A stretch of DNA of 64,000 bases from Leptidea sinapis (GCF_905404315.1 NC_066301.1:2170001-2234000), one strand, 5' to 3'. Numbered from the stretch's first letter, positions 20,921-31,272 are shown. Program-made: numbers and translations. Notes: generated by a model not told the origin, from the letters alone.

Positions 20921-23556
20921 CCTCTTTTGAAAGTATTGCTGAAGACTTATGGGTAGAATTAGAGATTAAAATTGCTAATGGGTTTGACAAATTAAGCTTA
21001 TGCGCCGTATATATGTCTCCTCCTATTGATAAAACAGTTCTTCAGGCCTTTTTCTCGAAATCATCTATTGCTGTAAATGAATCTAAGAAACATTTGATAA
21101 TTGGGGATTTTAATATGAGTTTTATAAAATGGACCAGAGAGGATGATAATAAATTTCTGGAACCCATTAATTTTCAAACTCCAATAGGTACCTCTTTGAT
21201 TGACCACATGGCTTTTTGTAATAGTAAACAATTTAATTCTGTGTTAAATAAAAATAGTAGAGTTTTAGATTTGGTGCTGTCAGACATAAAGAGTGTGACG
21301 GTAGTGGAGACATTAGATGCTATCTCAAGTACGGATTATCATCATCCACCATTAAATGTATCGTTAGACCTGCTTCAAATGAGTAATTTAAAAGAAAAAA
21401 ATAATGTCCGTGAAAATTCTCTCAATTTCTTCAAGGGTGCATATGAATTAATAAAAAGTGAAATTTCATCGATAAACTGGTTGTCAGAATTAAGTAGCTG
21501 TATGGATATAGATGCTATGGTAACGAAATTTTATTCCATTTTACATAAATTTATAAAACTACATGTTCCTAAACAATTCAAACGAAATTATAAATACCCT
21601 CCCTGGTTCACACATAACCTTATTCAAGTGTTGAATGAGAAAGAAAAGATACGAAAACGCTACAAAAAATATATGAATGAAATGGATAAACTACAATATA
21701 ACTTATTAAAAGAAAGATCTCGTGTGCTTATAAATAGTGCTTATGAAAAATATATAAAAAAAATAGAAGATAATATAAAAGTAAACCCAAAAATGTTCTG
21801 GTCTTACATAAAATCTAAAAGAGGTAATACAAGTGTAATTCCATCTTTAATGAAATTAAACGATAGTTCATCGAACGATGGCACTGAGATTGCTAACTTT
21901 TTTGCTGAGTTCTTTTCATCTATATATAATAACACATCAAAAATTGTATCACCACAAAAGGATAGACACACTACATCAAAATTTAATAAAAATAGTACAA
22001 ATCACCTACAGGTAAGCGAAACAGAAGTTAAAAATAAGTTAATGTCTCTTGTCATTAATAAAAGTGCGGGAACTGATGGTATACCTCCCGTATTCTATAA
22101 AAATTGTGCTGCGGAATTATCGATACCTTTATCAATAATATATAATAAATCTCTGAGGGATGGTATATTTCCAAGTGAATGGAAAAAAGGGAAGGTGGTG
22201 CCTATATTCAAGAAGGGTAATAAATCGGATATTAAAAATTATAGACCAATTACTGTACTAAGTACTCCTGCCAAAATATTTGAATCTTTTGTCTGTTCCC
22301 AAATCTCATGGGAAACTAAACATTTAATAAGTGAAAAACAACATGGTTTCGTTAAAAAACGATCAACCCTTACAAATTTGATGTGTTTTACTGATTCTGC
22401 TATAACTGAAATGAGCAATGATAAGGAGGTTGACGCTGTGTATACAGATTTTAGTAAGGCGTTTGACAAAGTCGACCACACCCTGCTAATAAAGAAGCTA
22501 AGAGATGCATACTGCTTCTCAGAAAGTGTATTGGTATGGTTAGAATCATATTTAGCTCATCGACCACAAGTAGTTAAAATAAGTGGGTATCAATCTAGAG
22601 AATTTCAACAAACATCTGGTGTTCCTCAAGGCTCTAATTTGGGACCATTATTGTTTACACTGTTTATAAACGATATTTCCAAAAGTATTCAAGAATCAAA
22701 TTACGAGTTATATGCAGATGACTTAAAAATATATCGTACAGTTACTTGTTCAGAGGATCAAACGAAACTACAGAATGATATCCATCGTGTAATGTTATGG
22801 TGTAAAAATAATTTGATGGAACTCAATGCGTCCAAATGTCATTTTATAAAATTTTCTAGGAAACGAAAGAAATTGGAGAGTAAATATCATATTGATGGCA
22901 TACAAATAAATCAAATAAACCATATCAATGATTTGGGTGTCATTTTAGACGAGGAGTTGAGATTTGATAAACATATTGACAAAATAGCTCACAAAAGTTT
23001 TAAAATGCTTGGGTTTTTCTTACGTAACACCAAGGCTTTTACATCAATTCCTACGCTTAAAATACTATACTATTCCCTTGTAAGATCTCAGGTTGAATAC
23101 AATTCGGTAGTTTGGTGCCCCTATTACAAAACGTACATCACTAGGATTGAGTCAGTTCAAAAGAAATTTATATCCAAATTGAGTTATGTCACTAATAATT
23201 ACACTATTATAAGTTACAAAGACAAATTAAAATTTTTCAATATGAAAACCTTAGAATTGCGAAGAAATGCGTCACAAATTCTTTTCTTATATAAATTATT
23301 AAATAATCAATTAGACTGTCCATTACTTCTATCTAAGATTGGATTATGTGTACCACCTTATCCTTGTCGTATTAGTACATATCTGCCAGTACATGTACGA
23401 TTTTTCAGAAACAATTATGGCTCAAATTCACCTATCCAACTTATCTCAAAATTATATAACAGTAAATTCCATAGTAATAGTAGTATAGATATAAATTTTA
23501 ATACATTTGGAATTTTAAAAAATACGCTTTTGAACCCTTATAATTTGGATGTATAA
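20917..23556 (+). CDS. LINE ORF2, endonuclease remainder and reverse transcriptase
   Basis: 879 aa. Endonuclease continues (LCAVYMSPPI, LIIGDFNMSFIKW with catalytic D and N, SRVLDLVLSD, STDYHHPPL with catalytic DH). RT follows: SAGTDGIPPVFYKN, VVPIFKKGNKSDIKNYRPIT, HGFVKKRSTLTNL, YTDFSKAFDKVDH, TSGVPQGSNLGPLLFTLF, and LYADDLKIYRT with the YADD catalytic box, then thumb (LGVILDEELRFDKHI, YYSLVRSQVEYNSVVW). No internal stop. It would nick target DNA and copy the LINE RNA if the frameshift upstream were absent. Confidence 0.92.
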   Translation: MTSFESIAEDLWVELEIKIANGFDKLSLCAVYMSPPIDKTVLQAFFSKSSIAVNESKKHLIIGDFNMSFIKWTREDDNKFLEPINFQTPIGTSLIDHMAFCNSKQFNSVLNKNSRVLDLVLSDIKSVTVVETLDAISSTDYHHPPLNVSLDLLQMSNLKEKNNVRENSLNFFKGAYELIKSEISSINWLSELSSCMDIDAMVTKFYSILHKFIKLHVPKQFKRNYKYPPWFTHNLIQVLNEKEKIRKRYKKYMNEMDKLQYNLLKERSRVLINSAYEKYIKKIEDNIKVNPKMFWSYIKSKRGNTSVIPSLMKLNDSSSNDGTEIANFFAEFFSSIYNNTSKIVSPQKDRHTTSKFNKNSTNHLQVSETEVKNKLMSLVINKSAGTDGIPPVFYKNCAAELSIPLSIIYNKSLRDGIFPSEWKKGKVVPIFKKGNKSDIKNYRPITVLSTPAKIFESFVCSQISWETKHLISEKQHGFVKKRSTLTNLMCFTDSAITEMSNDKEVDAVYTDFSKAFDKVDHTLLIKKLRDAYCFSESVLVWLESYLAHRPQVVKISGYQSREFQQTSGVPQGSNLGPLLFTLFINDISKSIQESNYELYADDLKIYRTVTCSEDQTKLQNDIHRVMLWCKNNLMELNASKCHFIKFSRKRKKLESKYHIDGIQINQINHINDLGVILDEELRFDKHIDKIAHKSFKMLGFFLRNTKAFTSIPTLKILYYSLVRSQVEYNSVVWCPYYKTYITRIESVQKKFISKLSYVTNNYTIISYKDKLKFFNMKTLELRRNASQILFLYKLLNNQLDCPLLLSKIGLCVPPYPCRISTYLPVHVRFFRNNYGSNSPIQLISKLYNSKFHSNSSIDINFNTFGILKNTLLNPYNLDV

Positions 23557-23733
23557 AATTATAGTTTTTAGTAATAGTAAACACATATTGTAGTAGTATT
23601 ACTTAACTTACAATAATAAATGAAGGCAACGCTGTGCATACCTATAAGTTAGATATACAAATATAAATATAAGAAATTTTATATTATAAGTAGTCATAAT
23701 ATTAATTGTGTGTCTAGTTGGTAAGCCTTTTCT

Positions 23734-23735
23734 AA

Positions 23736-23777
<42 letters not shown>
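23734..23777 (+). repeat. (AATA)n tail of the CR1-like LINE
   Basis: About ten AAAT/AATA units at the 3' end of the element, the usual short-repeat tail in place of poly(A). Confidence 0.9.
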
Positions 23778-23779
<2 letters not shown>

Positions 23780-24019
23780 CACAATCTAGTCCCAGGCTGT
23801 CCGATCATTTAGATATTCAGTAATGGAGTAATAGAATTTACGACAGAGCCATTTTTTTTATAAAACATTTAAATTTATTTATAGATAATGCCTGAACAGC
23901 GGCTGGGCCTTTATTATAGAAGTGTATACATTTACCCTTTAAAGCTATTATGTATTTTATGAAGCCTACTAGAATTATTTACAAGCAATTCCTTATTTCT
24001 CGTGTTATAATAATGAAAA
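23774..24019 (-). mobile_element. LINE family T 3' end, copy D (second half of a split copy)
   Basis: AATCTAGTCCCAGGCTGTCC, GATCATTTAGATATTCAG, then TTACAAGCAATTCCTTATTT. Continues copy C at 18832-19062; the two halves are separated by the inserted 4.7-kb LINE. The minus-strand frame holds YNTRNKELLVNNSSRLHKIH. Confidence 0.85.
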
Positions 24020-24097
24020 TGTTGAAATACGTTTCTATAGAAATTAGCACAGTATCTCATAAGCTCATCATAGCCATAGCTACACTTTACATAGGGT

Positions 24098-24462
24098 ATG
24101 TTCCGATATGCACTGCGAGCACTGCACAATGCTATCACTGTAGAAAAATTCGTTCCGTTATGAACTGCGAGTATACTGCCGCAGTACTCTAGGGAAAAAT
24201 ATGACGTCATAAATCGCCGCCATATTCTACTGTGAGCACTGGCGTTTTCGAGGTAAGATACTCGCAGTACTTTGATCACGTGATCAATTAAAACCACTCG
24301 AGTGCCTAATGTTTTATAAATAATACCTACAGTTTATCCCAAATATTTTTAATTTAACAGTTCTTCAACAACAGTTTTTTTTGAATGAACTAGAAAACTT
24401 TAATACACTCATTTGAATGCGGCGGACAGTATACGGGTGTGTGTTCCGTTTTAAATAGCATC
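24098..24462 (-). repeat. Repeat X, second copy (inverted)
   Basis: Reverse complement of 5557-5917: CCGATATGCACTGC, CAGTATACTGCCG-type block, GTACTTTGATCACGTGATCA, AATACACTCATTTGAATG, CAGTATACGGGTG. High identity over about 350 bp. Confidence 0.7.
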
Positions 24463-24649
24463 GAGAGCCTAGAAGGTGTCGTTGAGAATATCGTAATGGT
24501 GACGTTAGATTATTTGTCAAATTTGAATATTTGTCACTGACATTTACAACTAAGAGCCTTACTCTTAGAACTGATAATATCGAATAATGTTTCGTTCGTT
24601 CAATCATTGTTTCGACATTGGATACGATATTACTAAGAGTAGGATATCG

Positions 24650-25140
24650 AATATCGATTTTAGGAGTATGTCCCCTGGCCTGGCGCACCTCAGCTCCATC
24701 CATTTGACCGTGTGCAACACAGAGCAACTCGAATTGTCGAAGACCCAGTGCTCTGTGAACGGCTGGATCACTTGGCGTTGCGTAAAGACGTCGCTTCATA
24801 GTGTGTCTTCTACCGCATTTATCACAGGCAGTGTTGCGAAGAGCTGTTTCACTGATTCCTGCCTCCGAATTCCACCTTCGTACGACACGCCACAAGTTAG
24901 GATATCATCCCCACCATCTGGATGTGTGGCGGTCCTCCACAGTGCGGTTTACTTTCTTCCACTTACTACAAAGCTGTGCAATGAGCTTCTTTGCACGGTG
25001 TTTCCTTGATGGTACGACATGGGTACCTTCAAAAAAAGCGCGTACACCTTAAAGGCTCGTATGATTCCTCTAGTGTTGCAAGAGAATATGGGCGGTGGTG
25101 ATCACTTCGTTCACTTCACTCGTTTGTCCTCCTTTTCCAT
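24650..25140 (+). mobile_element. LINE family Q 3' part in intron 7
   Basis: Plus-strand remnant: TGGCGCACCTCAGCTCC, AATTCCACCTTCGTACGACA, TTTGCACGGTGTTTCCTTGA, GGTACGACATGGGTACCTTC and TGTTGCAAGAGAATATGGGC in order, matching the Q tail with several frameshifts. Ends only about 50 bp from exon 7's donor, after a short (AAT)n run. Confidence 0.75.
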
Positions 25141-25188
25141 AAAATAATAATAATAATAATAGCTGTAACAGAGCACATTGATACTAAC

Positions 25189-25346
25189 GTAGTGTCTGAG
25201 AACATCGGCCAAGAAATTCCCCATCAGACATTCTCCGTACAGACAGTCTTTGTGGTTCATTGGTGTCGTGATATACCCAATAGGTTTAGCTGCTGCAGCG
25301 TGGACCCTTCGAACAAATGGTGCCATCTTCTTCTTAACAGACAGAT
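25189..25346 (-). CDS. 5'-nucleotidase-like gene, exon 7 (interdomain linker, start of C-domain)
   Basis: Residues 307-359. A helical linker (KKKMAPFVRRVHAAAAKPIG) leads to DCLYGECLMGNFLADVLRHY. This is the family's C.xxEC(N)xGNLxxDA segment, starting the C-terminal nucleotide-binding domain. C341 and C346 keep the disulfide pair. The arginine that normally follows the first Cys and contacts substrate phosphate (R354 of human CD73) is Leu342 here. Acceptor GATTGCAG, donor TAC|GTTAGT, phase 0. Confidence 0.92.
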
Positions 25347-25654
25347 CTGCAATCATTTACTCGTAAGTAACTATAGTCTATAGACCTTATAAGGCACGAA
25401 ATTTTGGACTAAATAAATGTCTAGCAAATAATTAATGTTATAATTCAATTATTTGATAACATGTATTTCTATCCACTTCAGGCAAATTGTCCTTAATTAA
25501 ACATACATAAATATATATTTTAATTGTAGTTGACTCAGAAAGTAACATTAATATTTACATAAGTTTCTACTTACCGGTATTTGGTATTACAGTAGTCAGG
25601 GTAACTAAACCCTAGGCTATACGAGTCAGAAAATATCAGACAATAATAACTGAC

Positions 25655-25781
25655 CTTCAGGAATGGACTGGTCCAACAGGATCTCGCCTCCCTGCCACAA
25701 TTGAACATCTCCCTCATCGTCGAAGTACAGCGACAGGTTTCCAAGAACTTTAGTAAAGGCATCCGCTTGTACAACTATAAC
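25655..25781 (-). CDS. 5'-nucleotidase-like gene, exon 6
   Basis: Residues 265-306 plus the first base of Asp307. Reads VIVVQADAFTKVLGNLSLYF then DDEGDVQLWQGG; this is the end of the metallophosphatase domain (family VLVVQAxAYTKYVGxL). N279-L-S is a sequon. Acceptor TTTTTTAAG, donor GAAG|GTCAGT, phase 1. Only 308 bp of intron separates it from exon 7. Confidence 0.92.
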
Positions 25782-27840
25782 CTTAAAAAATTGTCGCTAT
25801 AGTAAAGCTTCTTGTACATATGGGTGCAAATCGCCACCTACCGTCAATTGTTTGCAACTATTGATATTTATGTTTTTAGTTTATCGTTAAAATGAATATA
25901 TTATTATAGATATATCTGAAATATATAAGATTTAAATACAAATAGCTATTTGTAAACATAAAACTGTATTAAGGTCTAACTAATTTAATAGACACTGTTT
26001 TGACTGTTTGAATTGTTTGAAGATGTTTGATGTTTCATTTATTGTTAAAATATTTAATTGAATGTGTAAATGTTCAAATTAATTTGTATTAGAATTAATA
26101 TCGTTATTCTGTATCAAACTTTATTATTTTATGCAATAAGTCTTTCTTAACTGTATTTCGAAACCTGCTTGCAGCGCCATTTTCTTACTTCGTAATGTTT
26201 GTTCAAATTAAATGAACAAACTATTATATAAATCATGTGAAGTTATATAAATTCACTAAAACATTTATTGAGCTGTATTTAGGAATTACTTTACAATACC
26301 TAATTTCATTTGTGTTTTAAAAGAAGTTGTATCTACTCTGTTTCATCTATTGTACGGAAGCTATAAAAGCGGTTGTTTTATGTAAAGACTGTTCATATCT
26401 ATACTACCAGTTGTACTTCAATAAACTGAGAAATTCTTAGTGTTGTAATTCTTCATGATGGACAATTCAAGGAAACCCTGGCTTAACGCCGACATACACG
26501 ACGCCGGAGACGCACCGGCACCGAACTGGATGTCCGAGTATACAAATAAATATCACACACGCACCGCATTATCTACATAATATATGCAGCGCCGGGTGAA
26601 CATGTGTGGCTTTATTCAATTAAATCAGTGTATTTCAAAATTAGAAAAAAAAATGGAATATACAATAGGTACTAATTATTTGTAAATGTTATCATAATAA
26701 GTATAATAAATATGAATATTAAAATTATTAGCAGTATTATTTTAAGTTTATTTGCAATGTTTCACTGAATTATATTTTTTGACGTCTAGTAAGTCATTAA
26801 AAAAACTTATTTTAAAATAAAACATGAATCTTAATACTGGGCATTAATGCGGTTCCGATGCGGCTCAAGGGAGCCTAAGGCCTAGATACCTATAGTTATT
26901 TACACCGTTATTTTAAAGTTACAAGAAATGTACAAAAGTTATCCAACAAATATTGCAAATCATTGATCAATTTCAATAATTGCCACTGTGTGCGCTCGTT
27001 AAAATCACAATCTTATAAATCGTAAGGTAAACTTAAACCTCGTGCCGGCCTATTCCTGCTCCGTGCAACTTACATTAATGAAACAGCACGTATTTGAACT
27101 TATAAAAATTGTTAGTGGGTATAATTTCCATCATTATTAAGCTTGCTCCTGTACTATAAAGATTCAATTCGGATTTCACCAACACTCACTAAACGCAGTT
27201 ATTACCTAATCGCGTTTAAATGCTGACCGCCGAATTTTGGACGTTCAACATGTTTGATTGTGTTCAACAGCTGTCAATGTCGCGTTATCGTAATGGAAAC
27301 ATTGACATAACAAGGATTTTTCATAAGTGCTAATATGTAAATTGTGATATTTTAGTAAATAATTTAATTTTTTTGTGTTATTAAATAAAGATAAAAAAAT
27401 ATATATGGGGTCCCTTTATGTGGGTACTTTCAATCACTTAGTAGATGTTATTTTTGTTATTATTTTTAATTTATGTTCAATTATTAATTTATATAGCATA
27501 TTATATGTTTTGTTTTTGTCTGTAACTAGAATAGTATTATCTCAGTAAGTGAATTTTGTCATTCTTTTTGAGATAAATAAAGTTTCTGAAACCTGTAACA
27601 ATTATGATGCTGTTCATACTTATCGATAATAGTTTTGACAGGTGTTTGATATATTCTATTGTAAATGACATGTAAAAAGGTCTTATTAGTGAAATCGATT
27701 TGTGTTTAATCTAGATTAAGAATTTCATTTGAACTCGTTTACGTAAAACCGAGTTTTATCTAACTTTAACTTAATGAAATTATTATTTTATGACTGTATT
27801 TATGTATCGGGCATTGGAAAAAAAAATGTTTTTAAAAGCA
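25782..27840. other. Intron 5, unannotated stretch
   Basis: Mostly AT-rich. 26455-26540 is an unusually GC-rich island (GACGCCGGAGACGCACCGGC) just after AATAAACTGAGAAATTC and may be part of an unrecognised LTR or other repeat. 27560-27600 has GAGATAAATAAAGTTTCTGA, a LINE-like 3' end in plus orientation. No gene. Confidence 0.4.
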
Positions 27841-27849
27841 ATTTTACAA

Positions 27850-27990
27850 TAAATTAACCTAAATACATATAAAATCATCCATGACTCGGATAGAAACATT
27901 AATATTCTTTATTTAAATGCTTGTAAACCTACCGGGATTCGAACCTAAGACCTCTAAACCTATAACGTTAGTTAGGTTCATTAACCCCTA
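27850..27990 (-). mobile_element. tRNA-derived SINE, decayed copy
   Basis: CCATGACTCGGATAGAAACA then CCTACCGGGATTCGAACCTA match the body and box B of the SINE at 17880-18066. The box A part is eroded. Intron 5. Confidence 0.55.
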
Positions 27991-28604
27991 AATAGATACG
28001 TTGATAAGCTTGCTCATAATGAAAGTTGAACACTTTAATTAAATGAGAACAGAAAGTGCATTGAGGTAACTTTGTGAAAACTGATTAAGCTACTTATTGT
28101 GCTTGTCAAGTTATGTGATGAAGTTTTAATTAATGAGGATCACATTCATAAAAACTAAACCAGTATTTAATTTATGTCCAGAGATTTTATAGGAGTTCGA
28201 ATGAAATATGAAGTTTTCATTTTACTCCGTACATGGTACTAACAATAAATTAATTGGATTCATAGTTGCGTGGTGAATTTCGAGTTTCTTTCCACTTGTT
28301 CTCATTACTTTGATATTTATAGCAACTGTACCCAATTAGTAAATAATTTTTGCTACGATTTATTGAAAATATAACGTTTTTGTAACAATACCATGTGTAT
28401 TAAAGTTAAGGAAAAAACGTGTACACCAGTTCGGCAATTGATAAAAGATAATCAAATCAACACATAATTATACATTTAAGCATTTGCATAATATACTACG
28501 CGCCTACGATACATGTTTTTTTTTAATGAAGCTGCAAAGCCAACCTTCTGGACTCAACACCGGATATACAACAGCTCAATAGTAGTAATTTTCATTTGAA
28601 CCCT

Positions 28605-28805
28605 AAAACAAAATTAAATTTGTATGTAATTGAAAAGCGAAGAACAAGAGGTCGAGCGCCGAATTGACTTGAGTCGGAAATAGTCCAGAACTTTTTCTGG
28701 TCCTTGAAGGAAATCCTAAAAGGAGAATTTTCCTTACACCTAAAGAAAACCGTCTTAGATAGCTGTGTTCTACCTACTCTCACATACGGATGCCAAACGT
28801 GGAAA
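28605..28805 (+). mobile_element. RTE-2 LINE fragment
   Basis: With frame repairs, encodes ERRIDLSRK, FWSLKEILKGEF and LDSCVLPTLTYGCQTW, closely matching the end of the RT of the element at 59512-63570 (VERRTKITWKKFWSLKEILK). Plus orientation. Confidence 0.7.
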
Positions 28806-28854
28806 ATTACAACTAGTGTCATGCCTTTCTGGAAAAAAAATGTCAATCGGTCAG

Positions 28855-29190
28855 TGGTGGGCAGCGCAGTGCCCTGATCCAACGTATTCGTGATCTTGAC
28901 CAAATCGTTGGTCCATCTTGTGAGGGGCCTACCAATACTTCATCTCCCGGTACCTAGTCACCATTTGAGGGCTTTCCTGCCCCACTGGCCATCTGTCCGT
29001 CGAACTATATACCCTGCCCACTGCCTATTCAGTTTCGCAATCATTTGGGCTATAGTGACTTTGGTTCTCCTACAGATCTCCTCATTTCTGATTTCATCTC
29101 GAAGGGAATCTCTGAGCATAGCCCTCTCCATGGTCCTATGTGATACCATGAGCTTTCTCATATGGCCTCTGAGGTAATGACCATAATATT
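28855..29190 (-). mobile_element. RTE-1 LINE fragment beside exon 5
   Basis: Contains ATCCAACGTATTCGTGATCT, GTCCATCTTGTGAGGGGCCT, ATCTGTCCGTCGAACTATAT, TTTGGTTCTCCTACAGATCT and CTCATTTCTGATTTCATCTC, shared with 37098-37500. Same orientation as the host gene; begins about 30 bp beyond the exon 5 donor site. Confidence 0.8.
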
Positions 29191-29221
29191 TTGTTTGAAA
29201 TCGGTTAAAAATGTAACCTAC

Positions 29222-29342
29222 CTCATGATTAGTGCTACTGGTGGCAACCCTGGTGAGGTAAGGGAAGGGTTCAGTCTTGTCCCTGTGTGAGTGTCCGCCG
29301 ACAATGACGTCAATGTAGCGTCCGTATTCTCGTGCTATTTCA
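29222..29342 (-). CDS. 5'-nucleotidase-like gene, exon 5 (GGHSH)
   Basis: Completes Val224 and runs to Glu264. Contains EIAREYGRYIDVIVGGHSH; H241 and H243 are at the position of the family's GGHS(N/H) metal ligands. After this the usual long FLYTG..P..YP loop is short here (RDKTEPFPYLTRVATSS). Acceptor TTTAAG|T has a weak pyrimidine tract; donor GAG|GTAGGT. An antisense RTE fragment begins only about 30 bp past the donor. Confidence 0.88.
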
Positions 29343-29465
29343 CTTAAACCAATTCATTTTGAATTAAACAATTGATATTATTTTTTCATTGATCCCTCAA
29401 AAATTGCAAGAGTTCATAGTGTCATTGGGGAACTAATATAAAATATAATATATAAATAATATAAA

Positions 29466-29745
29466 TACCAGGCTCCTTTGCACAGGACGCCAACTAGATT
29501 ATGGGTAACACAACGGCGCCTATTTCTGCCGTGAAACAGTTGTGTTAGCATTAGCTAGTGAAATTACTGGGCAAATGAATCGAGACATCTTATGTCTCAA
29601 GGTGACGAGCGCAGTTGCAGTGACGCTCAGAATTCTTGGGTATTTCAAGAATCCTGAGTGGCACTGCATTGAAATGGGCAGGGCGTATCAATTACCATCA
29701 GCTGAACGTCCTGCTCGTCTCAACCCTTATTTTCATAAAAAAATC
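29466..29745 (+). repeat. Family P repeat
   Basis: CAGGCTCCTTTGCACAGGAC, TATTTCTGCCGTGAAACAGT, AAGAATCCTGAGTGGCACTG and CATCAGCTGAACGTCCTGCT in order, followed by CATAAAAAAA. Intron 4. Confidence 0.75.
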
Positions 29746-30239
29746 GTTAATCAATTCCTAATACGTAAGTATCAATCCCTACTATGTGGTTCCTATTACT
29801 GATTATACGAAAATTGAAAAATTCCTGAAAAATATCAATTACTGTTCTTATATACGTTCGTACTTCGTACAATTTACAATTTTATTAATAATTCGCTGGT
29901 AAACTATCGTCCTCACCCCAATCCGGGTCCCGTGCTACGCCCTACGCGCCCTTCCTGCTACGGGTAGGATTCCTTTATTAATATACTTTCATTTAAAAAT
30001 GGCACACAGTACTTTTATGTTCTTGTAAATTATATTATATCCATAATTTTCAATTAATTTATAATATCTAAAAATTCTGTAATTTACTAATGTTTTACCG
30101 AAGTCTTTAATATTCTACATTGCCCCACCTTTTTTGGAATCATAAACTTAATCGAGGTTAATGCGTGATAATAAACGGTTTAAATTTATCAGAGTAATAT
30201 TTTTTGCAATTTTGGAATTAATCTAATGAAGAATTAAAA

Positions 30240-30320
30240 ATCACGCCGCCCATGGACATCCGGAATACCAGAGATCAAGAGACGCTTACTCCGTTTAAGA
30301 AAGTAGAAAAATGAGAGTGT
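30240..30320 (-). mobile_element. LINE 3' scrap in intron 4
   Basis: CACGCCGCCCATGGACATCC and GGAATACCAGAGATCAAGAG resemble the LINE tail at 14640-14990. Too short to classify. Confidence 0.4.
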
Positions 30321-30531
30321 GGCTGCTCACAAAAAGTTTCGAACCATTGAACAAGATAAAGAACTCATTATGTACTTTTATTGAAACAAATATTGTAATA
30401 AAAATTCTTTAGGCACGACTTGAGACTAGATTATTTTTCGGACGGAAATAACATCCTCTAGTTAGTTGACGAAGTTTCGCTGTTTACTAACAAACTATAA
30501 AATGCTGTGAATATATCTGATACATTATAAT

Positions 30532-30663
30532 AGTTATTTATGCAACTGTTGTGTAATAAGGGTCGTGTCACTCATGTGATACTATTATCACAAAATAATA
30601 ATAAAATAAGATAAAGCCACATTCGTGTTTTAATACCTAATTATCAACAGTTGCATACAAGAC
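30532..30663. mobile_element. MITE-1 with TATGCAACTGTTG ends, copy 1
   Basis: Left AGTTATTTATGCAACTGTT and right ATCAACAGTTGCATACAAG are inverted ends. The interior (CACTCATGTGATACTATTAT ... CCACATTCGTGTTTTAATAC) is in the opposite orientation to that of copy 2 at 41660-41795. Directly abuts MITE-2. Confidence 0.75.
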
Positions 30664-30664
30664 T

Positions 30665-31272
30665 TTATCTACACCCAGAATATGAATCATTTAAAAGATT
30701 CTGAAACAGTTAGCTTACCGCTAACATTAAAACAGTCAGTCCTAGTAGTAACATTATATCATCCATTACTGATTTTATACAAATAAACTAAGTGTTAATG
30801 AAATACTTAATTATCTATTTTAGTAGTAATTTACATTTTGTATTGTGCAATTATTAAAATTCACTTGAATATTATGTTCTTTTGCAGCGTTTAAAATATC
30901 CGGCGGTGTGCTGTCAAAACTTCAATCGCTAATTTTTTTCAAGAAAAATGGCGGGGTTTCGAATAACCTCCTTTTTTTTACGGCGCGCCAGGTTCTGGTA
31001 GTGTGGAACGCGAAAAAACGAAAATGTTTTTTTTTTTTAATTCATACAGATACCACGCATCGAGCAATAAGAATGTGGCTGCTTGTTGATACTCTTTGCA
31101 CATAAAGGGATCGAAAAAAAAATCAAGGAGTGTTGTTATGAAATTCAGTACAACATTACAACACTCGTTTGGATGATTTAATGGTTATTACGACATTGGG
31201 TGTTTTAATGTTGGTAATAAGCTAACTGTATCAGAATCTTTAATAGAGGATTTAAAGCATGGGTGTAGATAA
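30665..31272. mobile_element. Long-TIR MITE-2 (TTATCTACACCCA), copy 1
   Basis: About 100-bp imperfect inverted ends: TTATCTACACCCA, AAGATTCTGAAACAGTTAGC and AACATTAAAACA on the left; the same series in reverse complement on the right. Interior has AAATATCCGGCGGTGTGCTG and TACCACGCATCGAGCAATAA. 608 bp, non-coding. Intron 4. Copy 2 is at 41797-42407. Confidence 0.85.

Larger units (their letters stand above)
19063..23773 (+). mobile_element. Full-length CR1-like LINE, nearly intact
   Basis: A 4.7-kb non-LTR retrotransposon with 5' UTR (19063-19561), ORF1 with PHD finger, 78-bp spacer, ORF2 with endonuclease and reverse transcriptase, short 3' UTR, and an (AATA)n tail (23734-23777). It splits LINE T copy C/D at ATAAAATAATC; the AATAATC motif is found on both sides, consistent with a target-site duplication (ambiguous by a few bases because the tail is also AAAT-rich). 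Only one coding disruption was found. Inserted in intron 7 of the 5'-nucleotidase-like gene, opposite to its transcription. Confidence 0.9.

Noticed and set aside
26380..26600. Possible solo LTR (AATAAACTGAG followed by a GC-rich block)
   Set aside because: No TG..CA ends with a target duplication, no primer-binding site and no gag/pol nearby could be established.
28958..29177. 95-codon plus frame and 67-codon minus frame near exon 5
   Set aside because: Both are within an RTE-1 3' fragment and correspond to frames in the other RTE-1 copies.
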